DNA of 64,000 nucleotides. Origin: Gammaproteobacteria bacterium. GTDB lineage: Bacteria; Pseudomonadota; Gammaproteobacteria; Nitrococcales; Nitrococcaceae. The position numbers were made by a program, and so were the translations under genes. Below, piece by piece: positions 7,094 to 16,281 of the stretch (positions within the stretch are counted from its first letter, which is position 1; each line of letters starts with the position of its first letter). The notes under the pieces were generated by a model. The model saw only the letters and a program-made list of their open reading frames with translations, searched no databases and was not told where the DNA came from. The stretch covers positions 1 to 64,000 of the forward strand of contig JAUILK010000005.1 in the NCBI GenBank assembly GCA_030433275.1, in the 5' to 3' direction.

Positions 7094-9682
7094 ATGGAAG
7101 AGATTTATAAGCCGGAGGAAATCGAGGCGGAAGCCCAGCGATTCTGGGAGGCGAACGACACGTTCCGGGCTAAGGAGGACGCGACTCGCCAAAGCTACTA
7201 CTGTCTGTCCATGTTTCCGTATCCCAGCGGCAAGCTGCATATGGGGCACGTGCGCAATTACACCATCGGTGATGTCATCGCCCGCTACCAGCGCATGCTC
7301 GGCAAAAATGTCCTCCAGCCCATGGGTTGGGATGCTTTCGGCTTGCCGGCAGAGAACGCGGCGATTCAAAACCGGGTGCCGCCGGCGCAATGGACTCGGC
7401 AGAACATCGCCTACATGCGCCGGCAGCTCAAGCGCCTCGGTTTCGGCTATGACTGGCATCGCGAGATCGCTACTTGCGATCCCGGCTACTATCGTTGGGA
7501 GCAATGGCTGTTCACCCGGTTGTTCCGTAAGGGGTTGGTCTATAAGAAGACGGCCACGGTCAACTGGGATCCGGTCGACCAGACGGTGCTCGCTAACGAG
7601 CAGGTGATCGATGGCAAAGGCTGGCGCTCGGGTGCCGTGGTGGAGCGGCGCGCTATTCCGCAGTGGTTTTTGAAGATCACGGCCTATGCCGATGAGTTGC
7701 TGGCCGCCCTGGATGAGCTTACGGGGTGGCCCGAGCAGGTCAAAACCATGCAGCGCAATTGGATCGGCCGCTCCGAAGGGGTCGAAATTGAGTTTGCGTT
7801 ACCGGGTCGGGATGCGCCACTTAAGGTATTCACCACACGCCCGGATACGCTGTTCGGAGTGACCTATATGGCGCTCGCCGCTGAGCACCCGCTGGCGGCT
7901 GAGGCTGCCCGGGGCAATCGCGAGCTTGCCGCCTTCATCGAGCGCTGCAAGGGGAGTTCGGTGTCCGAGGCCGCGCTGGCCACTGCCGAGAAGGTGGGGC
8001 TGGACACCGGGCTACGCGCCTTGCACCCACTCACCCAGGAGCACGTGCCGATTTGGGTGGCCAACTTCGTTTTGATGGAGTATGGCTCCGGCGCGGTGAT
8101 GGCCGTGCCGGCCCATGATCAGCGTGACTGGGACTTCGCCATGGCCTACGCGCTGCCCATCCGGGAGGTGGTTGCCCCCGGTGAGAGCCGTACGAGCGAC
8201 CTCGCCCAGGCCGCCTACACAGAATCGGGCGTGTTGGTGAACTCGGGCGAATTCTCCGGGCTTACCTCGCAAGAGGCCGCTTCGGCTATTGCCGAGCGCC
8301 TCGAGTCCATGGGTTGCGGTAAACGCCGAATTACCTATCGGTTGCGTGATTGGGGCATCTCTCGGCAGCGCTACTGGGGGGCGCCGATCCCGATGCTGCA
8401 CTGCCCGAACTGTGGCGATGTGCCGGTGCCCGAGGAAGATTTGCCCGTCGTGCTGCCGGAGGAGGTCGAATTCGACGGGGCCGGCTCGCCGCTGCAGCGT
8501 CTGCCGGCTTTCGTCGAGGCGTGCTGTCCCGAATGCGGCGCTGCGGCACGGCGCGAGACCGATACTTTCGATACGTTCATGGAATCTTCGTGGTATTACG
8601 CGCGTTTTGCTTGCGCGGATAACACACAGGCAATGCTCGATTCCCGTGCGGCTTATTGGACGCCGGTGACCCAATATATCGGTGGTATCGAACACGCCAT
8701 TCTGCATCTGCTTTATGCGCGGTTCTATCATAAGCTCCTGCGGGATGAGGGCCTGCTCGCATCCGACGAGCCGTTTACCCAACTGCTCACCCAGGGGATG
8801 GTGCTCAACAATATTTTCTTTCGCCGTACCCCGGTGGGAGGTATCGCCTACTACAGTCCGTCCGAGGTCGAGTTGCGCTACGATGAGCGGGGTCAGCCGG
8901 CTGGTGCCGTGCTCAGAAGTGACGGTCAACCGGTGGAAACGGCTGGCATGGGCACCATGTCCAAGTCCAAGAACAACGGTGTGGACCCGCAAGCGCTGGT
9001 GGAGCGTTTCGGCGCCGATACGGTGCGACTGTTCATCCTGTTCGCGGCGCCCCCAGAGCAAGCACTGGAGTGGTCCGATAGCGCTGTTGAGGGCGCCTAC
9101 CGCTTCCTTAAGCGGCTTTGGAATTTGGTTTTGGCGCATGTCACCGCCGGTCCGGTCCGTGTATCGGTGACAGCCCAGTTGACGCCGCAGCAGCGGGCGA
9201 TACGGCGCAAGATCCACGAGACGGTTCAGAAGGCGAGCGATGATGTGGGCAGGCGATTTACCTTCAATACGGCTATTGCCGCTGTTATGGAGCTTGCCAA
9301 CGCCTTGGGCCGTTTCGATGATAGTAGCGATCAGGGCCGCGCCGTGCGCCAGGAAGGCCTGGAAGCCATCGTGTTGGTTTTGGCGCCGATGGTGCCGCAT
9401 ATCGCGCACCGGCTCTGGCGTGAATTGGGGCATGGTGGTGCCGTTGTCGATGCGGCGTGGCCCACGGTGGATGATGCCGCGCTGCAACGGGACGTGGTCG
9501 ATTTGGTGGTCCAAGTCAACGGTAAGCGGCGCAGCTGCATTCAGGTGGCTGTCGGCGCGGAGCAGGAGGTCATCCGTACGGTGGCATTGAACGACCCGAA
9601 TGTCCGGCGCTTCACCGTCGGTAAGCGCATTGAGCGCGTCATTGTCGTGCCCGCCCGGTTGGTGAATGTGGTCGCCCGATGA
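7094..9682 (+). CDS. leuS: Leucyl-tRNA synthetase
   Basis: This 862-residue class I aminoacyl-tRNA synthetase charges tRNA-Leu with leucine. The HIGH motif is HMGH at residues 49-52 and the KMSKS motif is TMSKS at 621-625. Between them lie the connective-peptide editing domain, with the [21 protein letters not shown] motif region that removes mischarged amino acids, and two CxxC pairs near residues 437-480 typical of a zinc-bearing insert. The C-terminal anticodon-binding and appended domains are complete, and the length matches the bacterial family. The stop overlaps the lptE start by four bases, so the two genes are coupled. Expression as the first gene of the leuS-lptE-holA string is inferred from spacing. 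Confidence 0.98.
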   Translation: MEEIYKPEEIEAEAQRFWEANDTFRAKEDATRQSYYCLSMFPYPSGKLHMGHVRNYTIGDVIARYQRMLGKNVLQPMGWDAFGLPAENAAIQNRVPPAQWTRQNIAYMRRQLKRLGFGYDWHREIATCDPGYYRWEQWLFTRLFRKGLVYKKTATVNWDPVDQTVLANEQVIDGKGWRSGAVVERRAIPQWFLKITAYADELLAALDELTGWPEQVKTMQRNWIGRSEGVEIEFALPGRDAPLKVFTTRPDTLFGVTYMALAAEHPLAAEAARGNRELAAFIERCKGSSVSEAALATAEKVGLDTGLRALHPLTQEHVPIWVANFVLMEYGSGAVMAVPAHDQRDWDFAMAYALPIREVVAPGESRTSDLAQAAYTESGVLVNSGEFSGLTSQEAASAIAERLESMGCGKRRITYRLRDWGISRQRYWGAPIPMLHCPNCGDVPVPEEDLPVVLPEEVEFDGAGSPLQRLPAFVEACCPECGAAARRETDTFDTFMESSWYYARFACADNTQAMLDSRAAYWTPVTQYIGGIEHAILHLLYARFYHKLLRDEGLLASDEPFTQLLTQGMVLNNIFFRRTPVGGIAYYSPSEVELRYDERGQPAGAVLRSDGQPVETAGMGTMSKSKNNGVDPQALVERFGADTVRLFILFAAPPEQALEWSDSAVEGAYRFLKRLWNLVLAHVTAGPVRVSVTAQLTPQQRAIRRKIHETVQKASDDVGRRFTFNTAIAAVMELANALGRFDDSSDQGRAVRQEGLEAIVLVLAPMVPHIAHRLWRELGHGGAVVDAAWPTVDDAALQRDVVDLVVQVNGKRRSCIQVAVGAEQEVIRTVALNDPNVRRFTVGKRIERVIVVPARLVNVVAR

Positions 9683-10185
9683 GTCTTTCGTTGTTGGCCC
9701 GCTTATCCCTGCTGTTCGTGGTCGTGTTGCTGGTGGGTTGCGGCTGGCATCTGCGGGGTTCGGGGGGCGGTGGCGATTTGGGTGGCGTCATGGTTTATGT
9801 GCTACCGGAGATGGGTGAAGGCGAACTCGCCAACATCACAACCGATACGTTGCGCAGCTACGGCGCGCAGGTGGTCGATGAACAGCAAGTCGCCGACTGG
9901 GTTTTAGTCCTGCTGGGTCAGCAAATCAATCGTCGCACGATATCCGTTACGACGCAGGGGCAGGCCCGAGCCTATGAGCTGAGGTATACCTTACGCTTTC
10001 GCGTGGATAGCGCAGAGGGTGAAGCCCTGCTGGGCGAGCAGACGGTCGCGCCCCAGGTGGTCTATCAGGCGGATCCACTGAACGTGCTTGGTAGGGAGAG
10101 CCAGGAGCGGCGGCTCACCGAGCAGCTGCGTCGCCAAGCACTCGATCTGATGATGGGGCGCTTGGTCGGTACTCCCCGGTCTTGA
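9679..10185 (+). CDS. lptE: LPS-assembly lipoprotein LptE
   Basis: This 168-residue outer-membrane lipoprotein plugs the LptD barrel and helps insert lipopolysaccharide into the outer leaflet. The N-terminus is a lipoprotein signal peptide with hydrophobic residues 9-19 and the lipobox LVGC, with the lipidated cysteine at 21, followed by the GWHLRG segment typical of LptE/RlpB. The mature part has the alternating strands of the family ([19 protein letters not shown]). The ATG overlaps the leuS stop by four bases. holA follows after 18 bases. The position between leuS and holA is the same as in E. coli. Confidence 0.93.
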   Translation: MSLSLLARLSLLFVVVLLVGCGWHLRGSGGGGDLGGVMVYVLPEMGEGELANITTDTLRSYGAQVVDEQQVADWVLVLLGQQINRRTISVTTQGQARAYELRYTLRFRVDSAEGEALLGEQTVAPQVVYQADPLNVLGRESQERRLTEQLRRQALDLMMGRLVGTPRS

Positions 10186-10203
10186 CGACTACGGTTCAAG
10201 AGT

Positions 10204-11226
10204 GTGGCGCAGATTCGCATCGACGAGCTAGAGCGGCATTTGAGCGAACGCCTCGCTCCGGTGTGGCTGGTGGCCGGTGAAGAGTTGCTGCTCATCGATG
10301 AAGTATGCAGAGGCATTCGTGCGGCGGCCCGCACGGCGGGCTACTCGGAGCGCCAAGTGCTGCATGCCGAGACGGGCAGCTTTGACTGGAGCCTGTTGGG
10401 TGCGGCGGCGGGTAATCTTTCTCTATTCAGCGACCGCCGGTTGATCGAACTTCGCCTGCCGGGGGGGAAACCTGGAGTAGGCGGTGCGCAGGCTTTGCAG
10501 GTGTATTGTCGGACGCCGCCGGCCGATACGTTGCTGTTGGTGATCTGCGGGCGGCTCGATGTCCGACAGCGCCGCAGCGCCTGGGTCGAGGCGCTCAGCC
10601 GGGCCGGCCTGATGCTCTACACCTGGCCCGTGAGTCGGCGGGATTTTCCGCGCTGGATAACGCAACGGTTGCTTTCGCGCGGTTTGATCGCCGAGCGGGA
10701 GGTCGTCGAACTGCTTGCCGAGCGCGCCGAGGGCAATCTGTTGGCCGCCGCGCAAGAGGTGGAGAAGCTGTATTTGCTGTTGGGCGAGGGCCAGGTGGAT
10801 TTGGTTACCGTACGCCGTGCCGTGGTAGACAGCGCACGCTACGATGTCTTCGATTTAAGCGAGGCGGTGTTCGGCGGCGAGCGCCCGCGCGTGGCTCATA
10901 TCTGCCGCAGCCTGCAGGGGGAAGGTGCCGAGCCGACGCTGGTATTGTGGGCGCTGGCGCGCGAGCTGCGGGTGATTGCAACCCTGCCGGCGCTGGCGGG
11001 CGATGCACGCCGAATCAACGATCTGTTTCGTCAGCATCGGGTTCCCAAACATCGCCACAGCCGGTTGCGCCAACTTGCGGCCGGTGCTTCGGTCGATGCC
11101 TGGGAAAGGTTGCTGGTCCGAGCGGCTGGGGTCGATCGAGTGATCAAAGGAGCGGCGCCCGGCCGGCCTTGGGATGAACTGTTACAATTGAGTTTTGAGC
11201 TGGCGGCCTTGGCGGCGGCGATTTGA
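10204..11226 (+). CDS. holA: DNA polymerase III delta subunit
   Basis: This 340-residue subunit of the clamp-loader complex binds the beta sliding clamp and opens the ring. The N-terminal domain begins with the hydrophobic [17 protein letters not shown] stretch, a degenerate nucleotide-binding fold that delta uses as a clamp wrench, followed by GSFDWSLL and [17 protein letters not shown], strongly conserved in HolA. The C-terminal collar domain ends with [11 protein letters not shown]. The start is GTG with only a weak AAGAG site, and lptE lies 18 bases upstream. Length matches the E. coli protein (343 residues). Confidence 0.95.
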   Translation: MAQIRIDELERHLSERLAPVWLVAGEELLLIDEVCRGIRAAARTAGYSERQVLHAETGSFDWSLLGAAAGNLSLFSDRRLIELRLPGGKPGVGGAQALQVYCRTPPADTLLLVICGRLDVRQRRSAWVEALSRAGLMLYTWPVSRRDFPRWITQRLLSRGLIAEREVVELLAERAEGNLLAAAQEVEKLYLLLGEGQVDLVTVRRAVVDSARYDVFDLSEAVFGGERPRVAHICRSLQGEGAEPTLVLWALARELRVIATLPALAGDARRINDLFRQHRVPKHRHSRLRQLAAGASVDAWERLLVRAAGVDRVIKGAAPGRPWDELLQLSFELAALAAAI

Positions 11227-11269
11227 AGACGGCCGCGGGCCAGCGCCGAATCGGACGGAGACAGTGCAG

Positions 11270-12535
11270 ATGCACAGTTCGCAGGTACGTGACTATATGC
11301 AGGGCATCGGTCGCGCGGCGCAAGCGGCGGCCCGGGTATTGGCGCGCGCCAGTAGTGCCCAGCGCGATACGGCGTTGCTGGCCGTGGCCGAGCAGCTGCA
11401 GAGCGAGCGTCAGCGGCTCAAGGAGGCCAATGAGCGCGATCAGCAAGCGGGGCGGGCCGGTGGGTTGGAACCCGCGCTCCTGGATCGCTTGGGTCTAAGC
11501 GACGCCCGAATTGATGATATGGCCGAGGGGCTGCGCCAAATCGCGGCACTGCCCGATCCAATCGGCGCCGTTCGGGATCTGCACAGCCGTCCTTCGGGGA
11601 TTCAGGTAGGTCGTATGCGGGTGCCGCTCGGCGTTGTTGGCATCATCTATGAGGCTCGTCCCAACGTGACTGCGGATGCCGCCGGATTGTGCCTGAAATC
11701 GGCCAACGCGGTCATCTTGCGGGGCGGATCCGAGGCCATCCATTCCAATCAGGCCATTGCCGATTGTATCCGTCGCGGGCTTGCCGTGAGCGACTTGCCT
11801 CGGGAGGCCGTGCAAGTGGTGGAGATAACCGATCGGGCAGCAGTCGGTGAGTTGATTACGATGGATGAGTACCTCGATGTACTCGTCCCCCGTGGTGGTA
11901 AAGGGTTGGTCGAGCGGTTGCTGCGCGAGGCCACGGTGCCCATGATCAAGCATCTGGACGGTATTTGTCATGTCTATGTCGATGATCAAGCCGATCCGGA
12001 GAAGGCCGTGCGGATCGCCTATAATGCCAAAACCCAGCGCTACGGTACGTGCAACACCATGGAAAGCCTGTTGGTCGCCGAGGCCATCGCACCTCGGCTG
12101 CTTCCTCGGCTAATCGATCTTTACCAGCAGGCTGGTGTGGAGTTGCGAGGCTGTGAGCGGACGCGGGCGCTCGCGCCGGCCATGCCGGCGGCTACGGAAG
12201 CTGACTGGGGAACCGAATACCTCGCCCCGATATTGGCTATTCGGATCGTTGCTGATTTGGACGAGGCGATCGAACACATCGAACGTTATGGTTCACATCA
12301 CACGGACAGCATAGTGACAGAAAACTATACGCGTGCCTGGCGCTTTCTACGCGAAGTCGACTCCAGCTCGGTCATGGTCAACACCTCGACACGTTTTGCC
12401 GATGGCTTTGAATATGGGCTCGGCGCCGAGATCGGCATCAGCACCGCTAAGCTGCACGCCCGGGGGCCAGTCGGGCTCGAAGGTTTGACCACTGAAAAAT
12501 ACGTGGTGCTGGGCGACGGCCATATCCGCGAATGA
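11270..12535 (+). CDS. proA: Gamma-glutamyl phosphate reductase
   Basis: This 421-residue NADPH-dependent enzyme of proline biosynthesis reduces glutamyl 5-phosphate to glutamate semialdehyde. Family signatures are visible: [35 protein letters not shown] across residues 115-150 (given as a pattern), the catalytic-cysteine segment [11 protein letters not shown] near residue 259, and [27 protein letters not shown] near the C-terminus. The open frame extends upstream into holA, but ATG 11270 fits the family N-terminus and has GGAGACAG upstream, so I use it. The stop overlaps nadD by four bases. No proB is adjacent. Confidence 0.95.
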   Translation: MHSSQVRDYMQGIGRAAQAAARVLARASSAQRDTALLAVAEQLQSERQRLKEANERDQQAGRAGGLEPALLDRLGLSDARIDDMAEGLRQIAALPDPIGAVRDLHSRPSGIQVGRMRVPLGVVGIIYEARPNVTADAAGLCLKSANAVILRGGSEAIHSNQAIADCIRRGLAVSDLPREAVQVVEITDRAAVGELITMDEYLDVLVPRGGKGLVERLLREATVPMIKHLDGICHVYVDDQADPEKAVRIAYNAKTQRYGTCNTMESLLVAEAIAPRLLPRLIDLYQQAGVELRGCERTRALAPAMPAATEADWGTEYLAPILAIRIVADLDEAIEHIERYGSHHTDSIVTENYTRAWRFLREVDSSSVMVNTSTRFADGFEYGLGAEIGISTAKLHARGPVGLEGLTTEKYVVLGDGHIRE

Positions 12536-13200
12536 GGTGTGGCACGGCGGTCCATGGCGCGCCGATCGGTTTATTGGGCGGAACCTTCGATCCCGTTCAT
12601 CACGGTCACCTTCGCCCCGCGATCGAATTGCTGGAGCGGCTCGGTTTGGCGGAAATGCGCCTTGTCCCCGGCCACGTTCCTCCCCATCGACGGCCACCTT
12701 GTGCGAATTCTGGACAGCGGCTGCGTTTGCTGCAATACGCGGTGGCGGATGCGCCAGGTTTGGTAGTCGATGCTCGAGAGCTGCGGCGCGGCGGTTATTC
12801 CTACACGGTGGCCACGCTGCGTGAGTTGCGTGCCGAGTTGGGGTCGCGCCCGCTCTGCTTCGTGTTGGGCAGCGATGCTTTTCTGGGAATGGCCAGTTGG
12901 TACCGCTGGCGCGATCTCGCGACATTGGCCCACCTGGTGGTAATGCAGCGGCCAGGATACGTCTTGCAGCCCGGCGACGAACTGGCTGAATGGGCTACGG
13001 GCCGGCAAGTGTTCGATCCGGCCGCTCTGCGAAGCCGCATTAGTGGGTTAATCTTGTTTCAGGAGACCACGCCGCTTGATATTTCGGCGTCCCGAATCCG
13101 TCGGCTCATCGCCCAGGGCCGTTCGGCGCGTTATCTGATGCCGGATTCGGTGTGGGAACATATCGCCAACGAGGGTTTGTATGGTTACCCGCAGGTATGA
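12532..13200 (+). CDS. nadD: Nicotinate-nucleotide adenylyltransferase
   Basis: This 222-residue enzyme of NAD synthesis transfers AMP from ATP to nicotinate mononucleotide. It carries the nucleotidyltransferase motif [13 protein letters not shown] (residues 15-27, with the HxGH pair) and the PPHRRPP segment that contacts the substrate. The second signature is the [17 protein letters not shown] stretch (SxxxR) near residue 190. The ATG overlaps the proA stop. nadD-rsfS-rlmH is a widely conserved order and is kept here. Confidence 0.96.
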   Translation: MRCGTAVHGAPIGLLGGTFDPVHHGHLRPAIELLERLGLAEMRLVPGHVPPHRRPPCANSGQRLRLLQYAVADAPGLVVDARELRRGGYSYTVATLRELRAELGSRPLCFVLGSDAFLGMASWYRWRDLATLAHLVVMQRPGYVLQPGDELAEWATGRQVFDPAALRSRISGLILFQETTPLDISASRIRRLIAQGRSARYLMPDSVWEHIANEGLYGYPQV

Positions 13201-13252
13201 ACAATCGCAGTAGCAATTCTCCAGCCGCGGCGGAGAAGGAGGTCGACAGAAT

Positions 13253-13630
13253 TTGATGATGAAATCGGTCAAAACCGTGGATGAGGTGCGGCGAATCATC
13301 CAGACGGCGTTGGAGGATATCAAGGCTGAGAACGTGGTTGTGCTCGATGTGCGCCGCCGTACTTCCATTACCGACTTTATGATGTTCGCGAGCGGCACCT
13401 CGCGTCGGCACGTCAAGTCGATCGCAGATCGTGTCCTCGAGGCAGCCAAACGCAACGCCATCCATGTGCTGGGTGTCGAAGGGGAAGAGAGCGCCGAGTG
13501 GATCCTCATCGATTTGGGCGATGTGGTTATTCATGTGATGCAGCTCGCTGCCCGGGAATTCTATCGGCTCGAGCACATGTGGGGCATGGAATCCGAAGAC
13601 GAGACGACCGGACTCGGGGAAGGATCTTGA
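13253..13630 (+). CDS. rsfS: Ribosome silencing factor RsfS (YbeB)
   Basis: This is a protein of about 125 residues that binds ribosomal protein uL14 and blocks 30S-50S joining when nutrients are low. The family core is clear: ALEDIKAENVVVLDVRRRTSITDFMMFASGTSRRHVKSIAD in the first half (pattern only) and EGEESAEWILIDLGDVVIHVM in the second, with the EWILID segment diagnostic. A strong AAGGAGGT lies 9 bases before TTG 13253 and 12 before ATG 13256, so either could be the start; the difference is one residue. rlmH follows after six bases. Confidence 0.95.
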   Translation: MMMKSVKTVDEVRRIIQTALEDIKAENVVVLDVRRRTSITDFMMFASGTSRRHVKSIADRVLEAAKRNAIHVLGVEGEESAEWILIDLGDVVIHVMQLAAREFYRLEHMWGMESEDETTGLGEGS

Positions 13631-13636
13631 TAGATC

Positions 13637-14107
13637 ATGGAATTGCGACTGATTGCAGTCGGGCAGCGTATGCCGCGCTGGGTCGAGGAGGGTTGGCGGG
13701 AATTTGCCCGACGAATGCCGGTCCAGTTGCCGTTGCGCTTGCTGGAAGTGCCGCTGGGACGGCGTGGACGGCACCGGAATATCGATGCGGCGCTGGCCGA
13801 GGAGGGGGCGCGAGTGCTCGCGGCCGCCGGCAACGCGCGGATTGTGGCGCTCGACTGTCGGGGGCACCCGCTCAGTACCAAGGAACTCGTTGCGCGTATG
13901 GAGGGATGGCTGCAGGATGGGCGCGATGTTGCTCTGCTGGTCGGCGGGCCCGATGGTTTGTACCGGGAGTGTCTGACCCGGGCGGAATACCGTTGGTGTC
14001 TATCGCCACTGACCTTGCCGCACATGCTCGTTCGGGTCATTGTCGCGGAACAGTTATACCGAGCCTGGACTGTACTGCAAAATCATCCTTATCATCGAGG
14101 TGGATGA
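13637..14107 (+). CDS. rlmH: 23S rRNA pseudouridine-1915 N3-methyltransferase
   Basis: This 156-residue SPOUT-family methyltransferase modifies pseudouridine 1915 in helix 69 of 23S rRNA. The N-terminal MELRLIAVGQRMPRWVEEGWREFARR and the SPOUT knot residues near the C-terminus (LLVGGPDGL, then SPLTLPHMLVRVIVAEQLYRAW) are typical. The final HPYHRGG motif is near-invariant in RlmH. It starts at ATG six bases after rsfS. Confidence 0.97.
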   Translation: MELRLIAVGQRMPRWVEEGWREFARRMPVQLPLRLLEVPLGRRGRHRNIDAALAEEGARVLAAAGNARIVALDCRGHPLSTKELVARMEGWLQDGRDVALLVGGPDGLYRECLTRAEYRWCLSPLTLPHMLVRVIVAEQLYRAWTVLQNHPYHRGG

Positions 14108-14165
14108 GCCACAGGCGCGCTGCGCCGGCGGTGCCACCTCGCGAACAAGCCGCATGAGGTTTGGC

Positions 14166-14777
14166 ATGGAGCCGGAAGCGCTTCCCGATATTTATCTCGC
14201 CTCTACTTCGCCGCGCCGGCGGCAGCTGCTCGAACAGCTGGGCGTACATTTCGCTGAAGTCCAACAGGATATCGAGGAAACCCCACAGCCGCGTGAAAGC
14301 CCGGAGGTGTTTGTATTGCGCTTGGCATTGGAAAAGGCGCGTGCTGGGTTGCAGACGTTGCCGGAGGATCGGCTCAGACCGGTTCTAGGGGCAGATACGG
14401 TGGTCGTCATTGACGAAGAGGTCCTTGGCAAGCCGACTGATGAAGCGCAGGCGATGGCGATGTTGCAGCGGTTATCCGGGCAGGTTCACCGTGTGCTTAC
14501 TGGCGTTGCGCTTGTTACGGCCGATCATGAGGCGACGCGCCTGTCCGTGAGCAACGTGACGTTTCGCCCGCTCCAAGCCGAGGAGCTGCGGGCCTACTGG
14601 CGCAGTGGTGAGCCTCTCGATAAGGCCGGTGGTTACGCCATTCAGGGCCGGGGCGGCGGGTTCGTCGCACATTTGGATGGCAGTTACTCCGGTGTCATGG
14701 GGTTGCCGTTGTTCGAGGTTGGAGATTTGCTCGCCGAGTTCGAGATCGCCTATCAACGGCACTGGGACTCCGGATAA
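14166..14777 (+). CDS. Maf-family nucleoside triphosphate pyrophosphatase (YhdE type)
   Basis: This 203-residue enzyme hydrolyses non-canonical or dTTP/UTP-type nucleotides to monophosphates. It has the Maf signature LASTSPRRRQLLEQLGVHF near the N-terminus, LGADTVVVID in the middle, and GGYAIQGRGGGFVAHLDGSYSGVMGLPL (pattern) near residue 165. The position immediately before rng matches yhdE of E. coli (dTTP/UTP pyrophosphatase) rather than yceF. The start at ATG 14166 has GAGG six bases upstream; the frame extends further upstream into rlmH without support. Substrate assignment is inferred from context. Confidence 0.9.
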   Translation: MEPEALPDIYLASTSPRRRQLLEQLGVHFAEVQQDIEETPQPRESPEVFVLRLALEKARAGLQTLPEDRLRPVLGADTVVVIDEEVLGKPTDEAQAMAMLQRLSGQVHRVLTGVALVTADHEATRLSVSNVTFRPLQAEELRAYWRSGEPLDKAGGYAIQGRGGGFVAHLDGSYSGVMGLPLFEVGDLLAEFEIAYQRHWDSG

Positions 14778-14780
14778 GTC

Positions 14781-16247
14781 GTGGGCCAAGAGATATTGAT
14801 TAACGTTACACCTCGTGAAACTCGGGTCGCGGTGGTGGAAAACGGAGTTTTGCAAGAGGTTTACATCGAGCGGGCCTATCGGCGTGGTTTGGTGGGCAAC
14901 ATCTATAAGGCGAGTGTCTCACGCATATTGCCAGGCATGCAGGCGGCTTTTCTCAATGTGGGATTGACACGCACAGCCTTTCTGCATGCCTCGGATATTA
15001 CTTGTCCCGCAGCATCGACCGAATCGGGTGGCATTCCTATAGCCGATATCACCGATTTGCTCAAGGAGCAACAGCATGTTTTGGTGCAGGTGATTAAGGA
15101 CCCGATCGGCACCAAAGGCGCACGTTTGACCACTCACATTACCGTTCCCTCTCGGCTTATGGTCTTGTTACCTGATAATCCGACGATAGGTATTTCCGCT
15201 CGGATCGAAGAGGAGGCCGAACGGGCGCGGCTGCGCCGCATTGGCGAGGCGTTCGTCGCGGCTGGCGAGGGTTGCGGCTATATTTTACGCACAGCGGCGG
15301 AAGGCGCTACCGAGGACGCTTTGCAGCGCGACCGGGATTTTCTGTGCAAGCTTTGGAAATCGATTCAAGTGCGCAGCGAGCTGGCTCAGCCCGAGACGCT
15401 TGTCCACGGTGATCTGCCGCTTGCACTGCGCGCACTGCGAGATCTGGTCACCGAAGGTATCGCTAAGGTCTGGGTGGATTCCTGGGAGACCTACCAGAAA
15501 GTGCGGGTTTTTTGCGAACAGTTTTTGCCAGATATCGCGGAGCTCATCGAGCATTATCGGGGGGAGCGCCCGATTTTCGATCTTTACGGGGTGGAGGACG
15601 AAATCCAGCGTGCGTTGGAGCGCCAGGCCCAGCTTAAATCGGGTGGCTATTTGATCATCGATCAGACCGAGGCGATGACGACCATCGACGTCAATACGGG
15701 GGGATATGTCGGCCATCGAACTTTGGAAGAGACGATCTTCAAAACCAATCTCGAAGCGGCTCAAGCCATAGCTCGACAGCTGCGACTGCGCAATCTCGGC
15801 GGGATCATCATTATCGATTTCATCGATATGGAGGAAGAGGATCATCGGCGTCAGGTGCTGCGTGCGCTTGAGAAAGCCCTTGAGCGGGATCATGTGAAGA
15901 CGCAGATCAGTGGAGTCTCGGCACTGGGTTTGGTGGAGATGACCCGTAAGCGTACCCGGGAGTCGTTGGAACGTGTTCTGTGTGAGCCGTGTCGAACCTG
16001 CGCTGGGCGCGGTAGCCTCAAGACTGCCGAAACCGTCTGCTACGAAATTGCGCGCGAAATTCTCCGGGAAGCACGGCAGTTCGATGTCCAGAAGCTGTTG
16101 GTGTTGGCCTCCCAAGAGATCGTCGATCTAATCCTCGATCAAGAAAGCGATACCCTTGCCGAGCTCGAGAGTTTTATCGGTAAACCGATCGAGTTCCAGG
16201 CCGAGCCGCTTTATACCCAGGAACAGTTCGACGTGGTTCTGATGTGA
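14781..16247 (+). CDS. rng: Ribonuclease G
   Basis: This 488-residue endoribonuclease of the RNase E/G family matures the 5' end of 16S rRNA and degrades some messages. An S1 RNA-binding domain occupies about residues 38-130 (GNIYKASVSRILPGMQAAFLNVG pattern). The catalytic metal-binding acids are in TTIDVNTGGYVG and IIIDFIDME. The zinc-link cysteines CEPCRTCAGRG lie near residue 404. The start is a GTG directly after maf (3-base gap). The length equals E. coli RNase G, and the long C-terminal scaffold of RNase E is absent. Confidence 0.97.
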   Translation: MGQEILINVTPRETRVAVVENGVLQEVYIERAYRRGLVGNIYKASVSRILPGMQAAFLNVGLTRTAFLHASDITCPAASTESGGIPIADITDLLKEQQHVLVQVIKDPIGTKGARLTTHITVPSRLMVLLPDNPTIGISARIEEEAERARLRRIGEAFVAAGEGCGYILRTAAEGATEDALQRDRDFLCKLWKSIQVRSELAQPETLVHGDLPLALRALRDLVTEGIAKVWVDSWETYQKVRVFCEQFLPDIAELIEHYRGERPIFDLYGVEDEIQRALERQAQLKSGGYLIIDQTEAMTTIDVNTGGYVGHRTLEETIFKTNLEAAQAIARQLRLRNLGGIIIIDFIDMEEEDHRRQVLRALEKALERDHVKTQISGVSALGLVEMTRKRTRESLERVLCEPCRTCAGRGSLKTAETVCYEIAREILREARQFDVQKLLVLASQEIVDLILDQESDTLAELESFIGKPIEFQAEPLYTQEQFDVVLM

Positions 16248-16281
16248 TCATTCGGCGGCGCAAACACGGGATGTCTGGCCA

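Noticed and set aside
8012-9514. A 500-codon open frame on the strand opposite leuS
   Set aside because: It lies entirely within leuS, has no ribosome site and no recognisable domain. Long antisense frames are common in GC-rich genes.
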